From contig JBAMJR010000137.1 of assembly GCA_038501785.1 (NCBI GenBank), positions 5,214,501 through 5,278,500 of the forward strand: 64,000 bases of DNA, read 5' to 3'. Numbering within the stretch: position 1 is the stretch's first letter; every line of letters starts with the position of its first letter. This DNA is from Myoxocephalus aenaeus (taxonomy: Eukaryota > Chordata > Actinopteri > Perciformes > Cottidae). The notes under the pieces are model-generated. The model was given only the letters and a program-made list of their open reading frames with translations. It was not told the origin of the DNA and ran no database searches. A program made the translations under genes and the position numbers. Of this stretch, positions 54,728 through 60,666 are shown piece after piece.

Positions 54728-57700
54728 CCTTTTATGTGCTGTACCAGTCAACCGATGGCAACAACTTTGTCACCGTGAGAGCTGTGTTCTTTTTTACTAC
54801 TCAACACTAAATAAAATGTGACTAAATGCATTTGTAGTGATGCTTCCCACTTAATAGTGATGTGAGGGGACCAGATTTTTTGTAATTGCAGTTTCTGAGG
54901 GTAAAAAAGGGGGAGCGGGAGAACAATAAATAAAGGATGTAAACAGCCTGACCTGACTTGGTACTATAAAAGAGGAGCTTAGCGGGCTCTCTTGGTATCA
55001 TGTTTCAGCTGCTGATGGACTAAGCACTACCAGTCTCTGCCCCAGGCCCTGGAATCTGCTGGGAGGGGGACTATGGGAGGGCAGTAGAGGGAGGAGGGGG
55101 GTGGGGAGGGCAAAGCACAAGGGTCAAAACAGAGAACCTCCGGCTTCATCCCTCAAATTCCAGCCGAGAAATACTTCTCCTTAGGTGCAGACAAGGAATT
55201 CATTGACACACTCCTCCATGAAGATCACATATAGAGTATAATGCAAAGAAACATTTACTCTTCCTCTCTTATTACTCTCCTTTCTTTATGTGACCCCCTC
55301 CCTCTCCTTTTTTTTCACTCAACACGCACAGAAAGTAAATGGCCATGGGACCAGAGAGACATCAGTGCTACCACTTGAGAAAAACAAGGGGGTAGTGGTG
55401 GAGAAATAGTTAACCCTTAGCTGGCAGGCAGTGATCCCACTCTCCAAAACCTGATGCTGGCCACATGAGCTCCATCTCTTTTGGTCCAACAAAGATCAAA
55501 TGTGTTCACATGAGAAGCAGCCAGCAGAGAAGAAAGTAGCTGACAAAGAGCCTGCAGCCACACATCCAGTCAGTCACACTTTATGGATAATTCTCAAATA
55601 AAGTATTATACACTGAGCAACATGCTTCTGGACAAATTTGAGGATGTAACACACATGAGTGTTTTTCATCGGATCAGATTGACAGATATATTGGAGGCTT
55701 TGCATTTACAGCTTTCAACGCTGTCAAATGGCATTAGTCAACGTTATCACGCCTTGCAGCAAACAGGATCACAGTTGAGTGTTCAATGTGTTACAATGGC
55801 ATTGATTCAGAGTTGATTAAACAACTTTATTGGTGTTGTATATACTTCCTTGTTACTTCAATCAGGCTAATCAGTTGTTTTCTTCTTCTTTCCATTAGCT
55901 CAAACAAAGTAAAAGTTGTTGGGCTTTGGCTTTCCACATGAATATAGCTTGTTGCTAGAGTAACTGGCTGCTTAGCTCTGGCTGGGGAGGAGGTTACAAA
56001 CAAGTGTGAAAAAGATTAGAGAAAATCAGTTTGCATACAAAGAGAGACAGGAGATAAGAGAGGTCAAAAGAAACAAGGGATAGGCAGATCTTGCTCTCTG
56101 TGTTGTGGTTAAAGCCACCTGTGAATGCTGCAGAGAGGAGAGCACAGCTGTGGAAACTGGTGGCAAGTACACGGCCTATCCACAGAAACACATGTTCACA
56201 GACATAATACAGCCGTGGATTTTCATGGCTAGATAAGGAGACAGACACACACACACACACTAATGCAGAGGAAAGAGACACTAGCATGTCGGATTACTGG
56301 GTGAGACCAGAGACAAGTGTTGGCCAAGTGTGGCTCATGCTCTGGCTTACTATTGACACATAAGTGTGGCTGGCTGGCACAAAGTTTTACTGCTGCAACA
56401 GTAAAGTGAGGATCACACACCAGCTACTGCCAGACAGATGGAGTTAACGCAACGAGTATCACCGATAGAGCTTAGAAAGCTTAGGACACGCCACAGGCTT
56501 CTGGTAAGAAAACTGCTTGGCGACATCATATCGTATCATATGATGCCCGTATGGGGGGAAAAAAAGTTTTTAAATTGTTTAGATTTAGTATACGTATCTT
56601 AAAAATGCTACGCAACATATCAGAAAAGTATATTGTGATATAGTATGTAGGTAGTTTATGTTGCTAAATGACCTGCTCAGCATCCATCTGTTGCAGCTCA
56701 CTTTTAAATATTCACCATATCAACAAATACAACATACTGTGTTTCTAAATAACCAATTGAATTTGCTTTGACGGACTGCTGCAGATTCCATCATGTTAGG
56801 TGTGTTCTAAATGTGGAAAAATGTATTCTACACTCAACAACAACATTGACAACAAGAAGTGTCAATTTAACCTCCATTAATCTCACTGAACTGGAGATGG
56901 AAAGCTGATGCTGCATTTACACTTAGAGGAAAATGATGCATGTAAACTATATTTCACAAGTGGTGATTATTAAATGTCACTATAAAGGTGCCTTCAACCA
57001 TGCACAGCAAAAGTCATACAGTATATTTGCATTTAGATCAAGTATATCTGCATGGCTGAAACAGCAGAGTATATAGATCATGCATGCAGCATTGATTGTA
57101 TTCTCATCTATAGGCTTCTGCTTGACAAATTATTAATCAATACCCTTTATTTCTAAATTCCTTAATTCTCTGGCTTCCTTAATACTCATGAGCATGTAGT
57201 TTCAAGCAGGCTGGTATTCGCTTGTTATAATAACAGCAGCTCAGCGATGATTAAACAGAAATGACAGTCATATTGGTAGTAAAATGCAACACAGAAATAG
57301 TCCATGTGTTGGCATGGTGGTAGATGTAGCGCAGCTGTTGCACAATTCACCTCTCAATGCTGTACAATCTTGTCTCACAGTATTCATCTGTATCATCTTA
57401 TAGGCAAATAAACTACAAACTGGTAGCTTTGGATTATAATGAATTGAAAGTTCTCAGTATTTTCTCTCGCGTGCCTTGATTTACCATTGATATGATCTTT
57501 TGAGGCCAGCCATCTCAGTCAGTCCATTCAAAGCAAACACTTGCCCTTTGATACACTCAAACTTTCATATCATGATATCCTCTGAATGACTGCATTTTGC
57601 CTTAGAGTTTCAGCTCGTCATGCCATGAAAGAGCTAATGCAAATATTCCTCCTATTACAATTTTTTTTTTTTTGAAATATCTCTTTAGTAGTTAATATCC

Positions 57701-59127
57701 AAATGTGTTTTAAAAAGTGCCTTAATCTTAATTGAATCTAATCTCTGGCACGGGCTTAAAAAGAGCTTAATTTCTTTAATGGGATGGTTAGATTGGAACC
57801 ACATCCATCACAGAGCTGTGTTTCTGAAGTTTCTGTTCCCAGTCCTCTGACTGAACATATTATGAACCACTGTATATAGGCTTTATGATTCCAGTCGGGG
57901 CCATTGTGGGTCCCTGTGTGGTATGCTTTGCATAACTCAATAGTCTCTCCTGCCTTTGAATTAAGGGGCCTCACAAAGAGAAAAACTTTTTTTTTTTTTA
58001 AAGGAGGAGAGGGACAGTCTTGACATTTAATCTGTACAAATATTCTCCCCAGCAGGCAATAACCACAGTCTTTTAATCTATCCTCAGACACTGTCATTTC
58101 ACCCTGCCACAGGGTGGTGTGTTGCAAGGACTCACCAATCAAGAACACCATCACTTTGAAAGTCCCCTGATGTGAAAAAAAAACCTGTCTACATCCATCT
58201 ACTTCTTAAAGTATATCACTTTTTAAAGTTATGTTTTAAGACTTAACTAGTAGCAATTATGATTACTTTTAATTTAAGGTGAAAGGGTAAATTGTCATTC
58301 AAACCTATAAGCATACAACTACAATATCTGGTTAATTTAAGTTTCACTAAAGCATTTGTAATAGTGCTTTCAATAGTGTAATCGAGCCCATGTGCTGAAC
58401 AATAACACTGAAAGTGGCTCTAAATCTGCAGACCATGACTTTACATCCTGGGACACCTAATTCAAAAAAAGTCGGGGACAACTGCAGCAGAAAAGGAATC
58501 ACGTTCTGCAGAGTTCACAGCTATTGTATAGAAGAAACGTGATTTTCTCAATGGACCAATTGGACACCTTTCAATAGAAGATTCTTTACATCCCTCTGAT
58601 CGTGCTTCCATCAACATACATTTAAAAACAAACTGAAAACTCTGCAGACTACGTTGCACGTGGCTACCATGTATTATTATGGTGCTCATATAAGCCACCT
58701 AGACTTGATACACCAATAGCCTGCTCGAACATTTAAAATTCTGCAGGACGCACACCAAATGCAACTTTGAATACACTTAGGTATCGGCGTGTAACTCAGT
58801 AACCTGCGGGTACAGCATTCCGCAGTGCACACAACTCCAGTGCCGGTCTTTAGTCCCCATTGGCATCTGCAGCCGAAATACTAACGGACACCGGAGAGGG
58901 GCCAAGTTCAGGGTTACCGGTCAGCAGCGCACTTATCGCTCCTTGCAGCATGCAGCATGCTCCGGGGAGCAGCTCACTAACAGCGGTTATCCGCCACAAC
59001 GCTACCGCACACCCTGCAGCGCTGCACTCTCCACTCCTGCAATGAGAGAATGCCACTTACCGATTAAAGCATTTAGGAGTATTCCCCAAAAGCACGGAAC
59101 AAGGCGGCGGCGCCTTGTGGATGCCAT
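4928..59127 (-). CDS. igdcc3: igdcc3: Ig superfamily DCC subclass member 3 (PUNC), complete 14-exon coding region
   Basis: This encodes a single-pass membrane receptor-like adhesion protein of the DCC/neogenin/protogenin subgroup. Family members act at the cell surface in developing neural and mesodermal tissue; the exact ligand of this one is not evident. The hand-assembled CDS is 2289 nt (762 aa), every junction is GT-AG and all phases agree. Layout: signal peptide 1-28 (RRRR then a hydrophobic core), Ig1 about 29-124 (C51, W63, C105), Ig2 126-216 (C148, W160, C197), Ig3 223-315 (C247, W259, C295), Ig4 317-406 (C339, W351, C388), FN3-1 411-508, FN3-2 510-600, transmembrane helix about 626-647, then a tail of about 110 residues. 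N-glycosylation sequons lie at N81, N234, N369, N521, N562, N567 and N591. Two FN3 domains fit IGDCC3; IGDCC4 and PRTG have five. Human IGDCC3, as I recall it, is about 814 aa, so the tail is shorter here. Exons sit at 59061-59127, 53964-54269, 26254-26398, 26013-26143, 25664-25801, 22720-22878, 19203-19368, 11138-11385, 8373-8537, 7970-8158, 7600-7704, 6526-6661, 6166-6373 and 4928-5053. Confidence 0.93.
6166..6373 (-). CDS. igdcc3: igdcc3 coding exon 13: proximal cytoplasmic tail
   Basis: A 208-nt exon encoding residues 652-721. It is low-complexity and serine-rich (SSSSSHG), followed by a basic stretch and an acidic/leucine motif N-E-L-E-R-L-F that resembles the K-E-L-E-Q-L-F I recall in the mammalian tail. 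The acceptor is ATCCACAG; the donor ATG|GTGAGG ends in phase 0. Confidence 0.88.
6526..6661 (-). CDS. igdcc3: igdcc3 coding exon 12: transmembrane segment
   Basis: A 136-nt exon encoding residues 607-652: the juxtamembrane C-D-C, a T-S-T-T linker, the hydrophobic helix (about 626-647, GIIIGIHIGVTCIIFCVLFL), and a Y-R-G-R stop-transfer sequence split at the donor AG|GTCAGT. Confidence 0.93.
7090..7205. repeat. Dispersed teleost repeat fragment
   Basis: The stretch running from the (aaagtc)3 motif through 'ttttattgtcacttcttccat' to 'gaaatttcgtttctct' matches, from memory, a short repeat found at many fish loci. It lies in intron 11 of igdcc3. Family assignment is unsure. Confidence 0.45.
7226..7336. 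repeat. Imperfect tandem repeat (agacaacatataaacatata units)
   Basis: Repeated permutations of 'acaacatataaacatata' and 'actagacaacatataa' with variable unit length fill this stretch of intron 11, directly after the dispersed repeat. Confidence 0.75.
7600..7704 (-). CDS. igdcc3: igdcc3 coding exon 11: end of FN3-2
   Basis: A 105-nt exon encoding residues 572-607 with the Y-E-I-K-L-L-A-F-N motif and sequon N591. The acceptor is TTTTTGTCCAG. The donor G|GTGATT is weak but is the site that keeps phase 1 with exon 12 and gives a juxtamembrane length equal to the mammalian protein as I recall it. Reading through instead reaches a stop about 70 bases later. Confidence 0.88.
7970..8158 (-). CDS. 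igdcc3: igdcc3 coding exon 10: first part of FN3-2
   Basis: A 189-nt exon encoding residues 509-572, beginning with the A-P-P-S-V strand and including W529, Y544-Y545 and three sequons (N521, N562, N567). The acceptor is TATGTTGCAG and the donor G|GTGAGA. It is only 214 bp from exon 9. Confidence 0.92.
8373..8537 (-). CDS. igdcc3: igdcc3 coding exon 9: second half of FN3-1
   Basis: A 165-nt exon encoding residues 454-509. It holds the L-E-P-S-T-x-Y-x-F-x-V-x-A-Y motif that is diagnostic of the E-F strands of FN3 domains. The acceptor is CTCCTTCAG and the donor G|GTGAGC. Confidence 0.93.
9577..9663. repeat. 22-bp minisatellite, four units
   Basis: Four head-to-tail copies of gtgggtctcttggtaccgg plus three bases lie at 9577, 9599, 9621 and 9643, almost identical to one another and GC-rich compared with surrounding sequence. 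The array lies inside the hAT element 9072-10447. Confidence 0.9.
9948..10012. repeat. 28-bp direct duplication, 37-bp period
   Basis: The sequence starting cagtagactggactaaaggt occurs at 9948-9975 and again at 9985-10012, with a nine-base spacer; a partial third unit (agtagactgg) follows. It lies within the same hAT element. Confidence 0.85.
10487..10550. mobile_element. Miniature Tc1/mariner-like palindrome with TA duplication
   Basis: A 60-bp near-palindrome, cagtaccagtcaaaagtttg at the left and its complement at the right, is bounded by TA on both sides. The left and right inverted repeats of a Tc1-like element are joined with almost nothing between them. It lies 39 bp beyond the hAT insertion. 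Confidence 0.75.
10695..10755 (+). repeat. Short L2-like 3' tail remnant
   Basis: 'ggtcaaaagcatctgccaaa' resembles the 'ggataaaagcgtctgctaaa' end that marks teleost L2 LINEs and the SINEs that share their tail. Only this fragment is recognisable. Confidence 0.35.
11138..11385 (-). CDS. igdcc3: igdcc3 coding exon 8: end of Ig4 and start of FN3-1
   Basis: A 248-nt exon encoding residues 371-454. It has the D-E-A-I-Y-Q-C motif (C388) closing Ig4, a linker LWADGLPGEP, and the A-C strands of the first fibronectin type III domain with W432. The acceptor is CTTCTCACAG; the donor G|GTGGGT is good. Confidence 0.93.
11475..11497. repeat. (TA)n microsatellite left of hAT copy 1
   Basis: About 11 TA units precede the element terminus. 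The tract continues on the other side at 12295-12333, so the transposon interrupts one TA array. Confidence 0.95.
11498..12294. mobile_element. hAT-type element copy 1 (TAGTGCTGTCA termini) inside (TA)n
   Basis: The termini are tagtgctgtca and its complement tgacagcacta. Both ends carry tandem 'gattaatcgc' or 'cgttaacgccgttaa' subterminal repeats. It is flanked by atatatat on both sides, but the whole neighbourhood is (TA)n, so the duplication is uninformative. The TAGTG terminus fits the hAT consensus YARNG. The interior keeps a piece of transposase. A second copy in opposite orientation lies at 49223-50289. Confidence 0.8.
11764..12063 (-). pseudogene. hAT transposase N-terminal fragment with degenerate BED finger
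   Basis: An open frame of 99 codons includes K-T-K-V-V-C, then E-L-S-Y-H-R-S and S-L-K-H-H-L, the pattern of BED-type zinc fingers at the start of hAT transposases (ZBED-like). Cysteine spacing is altered (C-x4-C), and the frame runs into (GA)n-encoded Ser-Leu repeats. The catalytic RNase H-like domain and dimerisation region are absent. This is an internally deleted, non-functional remnant. Confidence 0.6.
12295..12333. repeat. (TA)n microsatellite right of hAT copy 1
   Basis: About 19 AT units follow the element terminus without interruption. Confidence 0.95.
12669..12696. repeat. Perfect 12-bp inverted repeat, 4-nt spacer
   Basis: atttggggaaat, spacer ttgt, atttccccaaat. No associated element is seen. 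Confidence 0.85.
13023..13107. repeat. (AC)n microsatellite
   Basis: An uninterrupted AC array of about 42 units in intron 7. A weaker TG-rich run lies at about 13270-13300. Confidence 0.98.
15619..15687. repeat. (CA)n microsatellite
   Basis: An uninterrupted CA array of about 34 units in intron 7. Confidence 0.98.
16850..17010 (+). repeat. Old dispersed repeat, family A copy 1
   Basis: 'ggttttggactgttggatgg' and 'ggctttgggatattgtaatg' are recognisable pieces of a common teleost repeat whose fuller form ends in 'aatcgataatgaaaataatc'. Other copies in this window are at about 32985, 43660 and 60190. Confidence 0.5.
17805..17881. repeat. (CA)n microsatellite
   Basis: An uninterrupted CA array of about 38 units in intron 7. 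Confidence 0.98.
19203..19368 (-). CDS. igdcc3: igdcc3 coding exon 7: first half of Ig4
   Basis: A 166-nt exon encoding residues 316-371 with C339 and W351 of the fourth Ig domain, ending in a run of three asparagines that forms an N-N-S sequon across the splice. The acceptor is CTCTTTCAG and the donor AG|GTGAAA. Confidence 0.92.
19369..22719 (-). other. igdcc3 intron 6 (3.35 kb)
   Basis: No exon or recognised transposon is seen. The one notable structure is the perfect 18-bp hairpin at 20942-20981. Confidence 0.6.
20942..20981. repeat. Perfect 18-bp inverted repeat, 4-nt spacer
   Basis: cttttccaatgggagaat, spacer ttcc, then the exact complement. Flanking bases do not extend the match. Confidence 0.9.
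22720..22878 (-). CDS. igdcc3: igdcc3 coding exon 6: second half of Ig3
   Basis: A 159-nt exon encoding residues 263-316, with the H-S-G-V-Y-V-C motif ending at C295. Donor G|GTGAGT is strong. The acceptor (CCGAGCAG) is preceded by a (CT)n tract on the coding strand, the complement of the (GA)n repeat at 22889-22942. The microsatellite therefore supplies the polypyrimidine tract. Confidence 0.92.
22889..22942. repeat. (GA)n microsatellite at the exon 6 acceptor
   Basis: About 27 GA units on the plus strand begin 11 bp beyond exon 6. On the transcribed strand this is (CT)n and forms the polypyrimidine tract of the exon 6 acceptor. Confidence 0.95.
23876..24392. mobile_element. hAT-type non-autonomous element, CAGGGGTGTCAAAC termini, 8-bp duplication
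   Basis: The element is 23884-24384 (501 bp). It starts caggggtgtcaaactca and ends tgtttgacacccctg, and gtttaaac is duplicated at 23876-23883 and 24385-24392. The ends carry 'gggccggac' boxes typical of this widespread fish family. No transposase is present. The interior contains a tRNA-like segment and two poly(T) runs. Confidence 0.87.
24188..24262 (+). repeat. tRNA-like sequence inside the hAT element
   Basis: 'tggcttgatggtta' resembles a pol III A box, and 'gtgttttgaatct' a decayed B box (GGTTCGAATCC) at the right spacing, followed by a T run. It is probably a degraded tRNA or tRNA-derived SINE head carried by the transposon, not a working tRNA gene. Confidence 0.45.
25664..25801 (-). 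CDS. igdcc3: igdcc3 coding exon 5: first half of Ig3
   Basis: A 138-nt exon encoding residues 217-263 with NLT sequon N234, C247 and W259. The acceptor is TTTGTTCCAG after a long pyrimidine tract. A second AG eight bases further in (after CTCTCAG) would put the exon out of phase, so the upstream AG was chosen. The donor G|GTGAGA is good. Confidence 0.92.
   Translation of the reverse strand, partial: SLSHLFTKSLGSWSVQKTSPSLFTKPPSWSVLLPDTLGPLCLGAD
26013..26143 (-). CDS. igdcc3: igdcc3 coding exon 4: second half of Ig2
   Basis: A 131-nt exon encoding residues 173-217 with the F-strand motif D-S-G-K-F-C-C, so there is an extra cysteine (C196) directly before the canonical C197. The acceptor is CTCTCGCAG. 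The donor CAG|GTTGTT is poor, but it is the only site nearby that keeps the phase with exon 5 (phase 1). Confidence 0.88.
26254..26398 (-). CDS. igdcc3: igdcc3 coding exon 3: first half of Ig2
   Basis: A 145-nt exon encoding residues 125-173. It carries the B-strand cysteine C148 and core tryptophan W160 of the second Ig domain. The acceptor is CTCTACAG; the donor is AG|GTTGGA, with a weak +3 to +6 sequence. It is split from exon 4 by an intron of only 110 bp, so Ig2 is encoded by two exons. Confidence 0.92.
30561..30630. repeat. (CA)n microsatellite
   Basis: An uninterrupted CA array of about 35 units in intron 2. Confidence 0.98.
31765..32078 (+). repeat. Dispersed teleost repeat ('catccaatagttgttga')
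   Basis: 'gatcatcaaagttatta', two related segments 'ccatccaatagctgttgag' and 'catccaatagttgttgaa', and the end 'cagcactagtgtgacta' follow the order of a short repeat I recognise from many fish introns. No coding capacity. Confidence 0.55.
32985..33250 (+). repeat. Old dispersed repeat, family A copy 2
   Basis: 'ttttgataatcaattaatca', 'cagcttctcaatctcaat', 'tctttgggttttgaactg' and 'gattaatcgataatgaatat' occur in the order expected for the family. It is diverged throughout. Confidence 0.6.
36750..37795 (+). pseudogene. L2-type LINE relic (reverse transcriptase fragments and 3' tail)
   Basis: Translated fragments in different frames show L-L-D-L-N-K-A-F-D-T, then Y-A-D-D-T-Q-L-Y-L (the catalytic motif region of the reverse transcriptase), S-R-I-D-Y-C-N, and a downstream S-L-P / F-P-I-V-P-P-F-L-W-N-N-L segment of the C-terminal region. 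The 3' end 'ttggataaaaacgtcagcta' followed by 'taatgtaatg' is the L2-class tail. Large internal deletions bring the motifs unusually close together, and frameshifts and stops abound, so it is long dead. Confidence 0.75.
37798..37895 (+). repeat. Second LINE/SINE 3' tail directly after the L2 relic
   Basis: 'ccgattgtaaaacaccctca' and 'atattgggctttataaataa' match the 3' end common to another fish LINE family. It abuts the L2 tail in the same orientation. Confidence 0.5.
38276..39293. mobile_element. hAT-like non-autonomous element (TAGGGCTGCAAC termini)
   Basis: The left end tagggctgcaactaacg and right end cgttgttgcagcccga form an inverted repeat. Subterminal sequences are rich in 'taatcgattaatcg'-like motifs. 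Flanks cttgggtt (38268-38275) and cttggatc (39294-39301) share their first five bases and may be an eroded 8-bp duplication. No transposase frame is seen in the 1-kb interior. Confidence 0.7.
40123..40208. repeat. Perfect 41-bp inverted repeat, 4-nt spacer
   Basis: The left arm 40123-40163 begins tgtgagtggaagatgggaac. The spacer is atgg (40164-40167). The right arm 40168-40208 is the exact complement with no mismatch. It lies in intron 2, in otherwise unremarkable sequence, and shows no transposon terminus or flanking duplication. Confidence 0.97.
40531..40577. repeat. (CA)n microsatellite
   Basis: About 23 CA units in intron 2. Confidence 0.97.
43660..43925 (-). repeat. Old dispersed repeat, family A copy 3
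   Basis: 'cccaagatgacatctttaaa', 'tgtcttgttttgtccaagca' and 'caagctgagaagctgga' match the complement of the same family as at 32985. Confidence 0.6.
48001..48032. repeat. (GA)n microsatellite
   Basis: A GA array following a 'gggagggaggg' stretch in intron 2. Confidence 0.93.
49223..50289. mobile_element. hAT-type element copy 2, mosaic interior, inside (TA)n
   Basis: It has the same termini as copy 1 (tagtgctgtca ... tgacagcacta) in the opposite orientation. The arms match copy 1 closely, for example 'cgccggatgtagctcaaccg' and 'tttggcagttgtttttcaat'. After the shared atgaatgat at about 49450 the sequence changes completely until about 50060, replacing the BED-finger segment. (TA)n flanks both ends (49171-49222 and 50290-50307). 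Confidence 0.8.
49587..49784 (+). pseudogene. Zinc-finger-like fragment in the foreign interior of hAT copy 2
   Basis: A 65-codon frame contains C-I-L-C-I-K-D-I-N-Y-A-N-K-G and then H-A-L-P-Y-H, resembling BED-like zinc fingers of transposase-derived proteins. It ends shortly after. A piece of a different element inserted into or exchanged with copy 2 is likely. I cannot name the family. Confidence 0.4.
50957..51007. repeat. (GA)n microsatellite
   Basis: About 24 GA units in intron 2. Confidence 0.95.
53964..54269 (-). CDS. igdcc3: igdcc3 coding exon 2: first Ig domain
   Basis: A 306-nt exon with acceptor TCTCTTCAG and consensus donor A|GTAAGT. It encodes residues 23-125, a whole I-set/C2-type Ig domain with C51, W63 and the D-E-G-D-Y-E-C signature ending at C105, and an NGS sequon at N81. 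The order of motifs (EPSD, SDEGDYEC, GLVVSRKAR) is what I recall of IGDCC3. It is separated from exon 3 by a 27.6-kb intron. Confidence 0.92.
54270..59060 (-). other. igdcc3 intron 1 (4.8 kb)
   Basis: No exon is seen. It contains a CA array at 54674-54726 and G-rich tracts at 55050-55110. No transposon recognised. Confidence 0.65.
54674..54726. repeat. (AC)n microsatellite
   Basis: About 26 AC units in intron 1. Confidence 0.97.
59061..59127 (-). CDS. igdcc3: igdcc3 coding exon 1: start codon and signal peptide
   Basis: ATG at 59127-59125 opens a 22-codon reading frame ending with one base of a glycine codon before a strong donor (G|GTAAGT). The peptide MASTRRRRLVPCFWGILLNA has a basic n-region followed by a hydrophobic core that continues into exon 2, as expected of a secretory signal peptide. 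Cleavage is probably near the C-E-A at residues 26-28. I chose this ATG because it gives a signal peptide, joins exon 2 in phase and lies in a CpG-enriched region. I see no in-frame alternative upstream with comparable support. Confidence 0.85.
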
Positions 59128-59373
59128 TTGAACACTTATCGAAAATATCCCAGCACTTGCAGAAGACAGCGTGCAGGTGAAAAGACGGGACGGTGAAAAA
59201 ACAACAACACGGACATCCAGCTCCAGCAACTACATGTTCCGACCTACAGTGCTACACTTTGGTGGTTCGCTGGGGTCGAACACGCTTTCGCCATTTTAGC
59301 CATCTATCAGGAATATGTCAGCATCCCGCTCTCTCTCTCCTCCTCACTCACTCTGCTGTAACCCAAAGACAGC

Positions 59374-59388
59374 CTCTCTCTCTCTCTG

Positions 59389-59422
<34 letters not shown>

Positions 59423-59466
59423 CCTCTCACACACACACACACACACACACACGCGCGCGCACACAC
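59374..59466. repeat. (CT)n tract joined to (CA)n-(CG)n tract
   Basis: About 55 bp of CT repeat pass directly into about 37 bp of alternating CA then CGCGCGCG then CA. It lies about 250-340 bp upstream of the igdcc3 start codon. Confidence 0.95.
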
Positions 59467-59480
59467 TCGCTGAATCTGAT

Positions 59481-60222
59481 CTGCTCTCGGAACAAAAGAG
59501 CTGACTGCTTTTCTCCAAAACGCATGAGAAACCTGCAAAAACTGCATGATTTCTGCACGTCAATGAAACAGGTACTACTAGTGGCTTACTATTTCTACAC
59601 AAGGTAGAAATTGCAATACTACTAACAATAGTAATAAGGAATCATACTTATAAATAACGATGTGATATCCACGATGACCATAAAAACAGACAGTGTGTGT
59701 AATATTAGGGTACTGGCCATGTTTATCACCGGATAAATGATCAGACTATGGCCGCACACATCTTTCTTCTGTCATTGGTTTCACTTGTGTCGACAAAATA
59801 TATGATGACACAAAGTACTATACCATTTTGACCACAGTGAACACATGGCAGCTGTTTTCGAGAAGCATGGCTTAGTTGTTTTTTTATCATGCCAATAAAA
59901 ACAATAACATAAAATTCGGTGAATTGGACGTGCTTTATTTTGTATGGTTCGACACGTGAATCTGATATAATAAATAAACAAGGGGGACCTCGAGCACTCA
60001 GTTGTAACAAAGCAGCGGTTGTTTAGCTGTACTCGATCTCCCCCTTGTGGACGAAGCATGCATTTTTACTCTAAACTAAAACATATATGTGTATGAGCTT
60101 TACGTTCGTATTTTGAGTGTATATTTGCACCCGGGTGAGAATAGGTTAGGTTTGAGCAACACTGAAAAACTGGCCATCCCAGTTCAACGGAGTCCAAGGT
60201 GATGTCCTCAAATGTCTTGTTT
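59481..60222. other. Intergenic stretch between igdcc3 promoter and LTR element
   Basis: No coding region is seen. The last about 35 bases (from about 60188, 'tccaaggtgatgtcctcaaa' then 'tgtcttgttt') are a fragment of dispersed family A on the minus strand, cut by the LTR. Confidence 0.6.
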
Positions 60223-60650
60223 TGTCACGGATTCCCCGTCATATTAAGTGTTTTCATCCTGTCTGTCAGTTTTAACCACTCTCCTGTCATTCCAGATCCT
60301 GCCACTCACGCGTGATTACCCCTCGTCACCGTCACCTGGCCCTCACGCCCATCTCACCTGCAGCCCGTTCCCTCATTAGCTCACTATTTAGGTCCCCTCA
60401 CTTGCACGTGTCCTCTGCCAGATTGTCTTGTCCATTGTGCCAAACTCTCCAGCGTATCCCTGTACTTCTGTCTACCTGTTCTGACCCCGTTTTTGCCTAC
60501 CTTGGATTTTGCCTGCCCCTTATCGGATTTGTTCGCCTGTTAGATTGATCTCCTGGTTTTGACCCCTGCCTGAATATACAACTAAAGAACTTTGCCTGCC
60601 ACCTGCCTCTGAGTTGTGCTTTTGAACTATATTGTCTACTGTGCCTCACA
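60223..60650 (+). repeat. Probable 5' LTR (428 bp)
   Basis: It begins tgtcacggattccccgtc and ends gtgcctcaca, giving TG...CA ends, and lies immediately before the gag leader. The partner LTR is outside the window, so the borders are inferred from the ends and from the interrupted family A repeat at the left. The first bases TGTC are also family A sequence, which makes the left border ambiguous by a few bases. Confidence 0.6.
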
Positions 60651-60666
60651 GTACAATCTGGCCAAC

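Larger units (their letters stand above)
58790..59480 (-). promoter_or_regulatory. igdcc3: Putative igdcc3 promoter and 5' UTR region, CpG-enriched
   Basis: CpG dinucleotides, scarce elsewhere, cluster around exon 1 (ccgccacaacgctaccgcac, ggcggcggcgcc and others). Upstream of the start codon on the minus strand lie about 240 bp of moderately CpG-rich sequence, then a (CT)n/(GA)n tract and a CA/CG tract. I see no clear TATA box and cannot place the transcription start. Confidence 0.5.

Noticed and set aside
56520..56545. Short palindrome near 56524 (catcatat ... atatgatg)
   Set aside because: Arms are only 8 bp in AT-rich sequence, within chance expectation for a 64-kb window.
4928..59127. 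Assignment as igdcc4 or protogenin instead of igdcc3
   Set aside because: Only two FN3 domains lie between Ig4 and the transmembrane exon; igdcc4 and prtg have five. Ig1 and Ig3 signature phrases also fit IGDCC3 best from memory.
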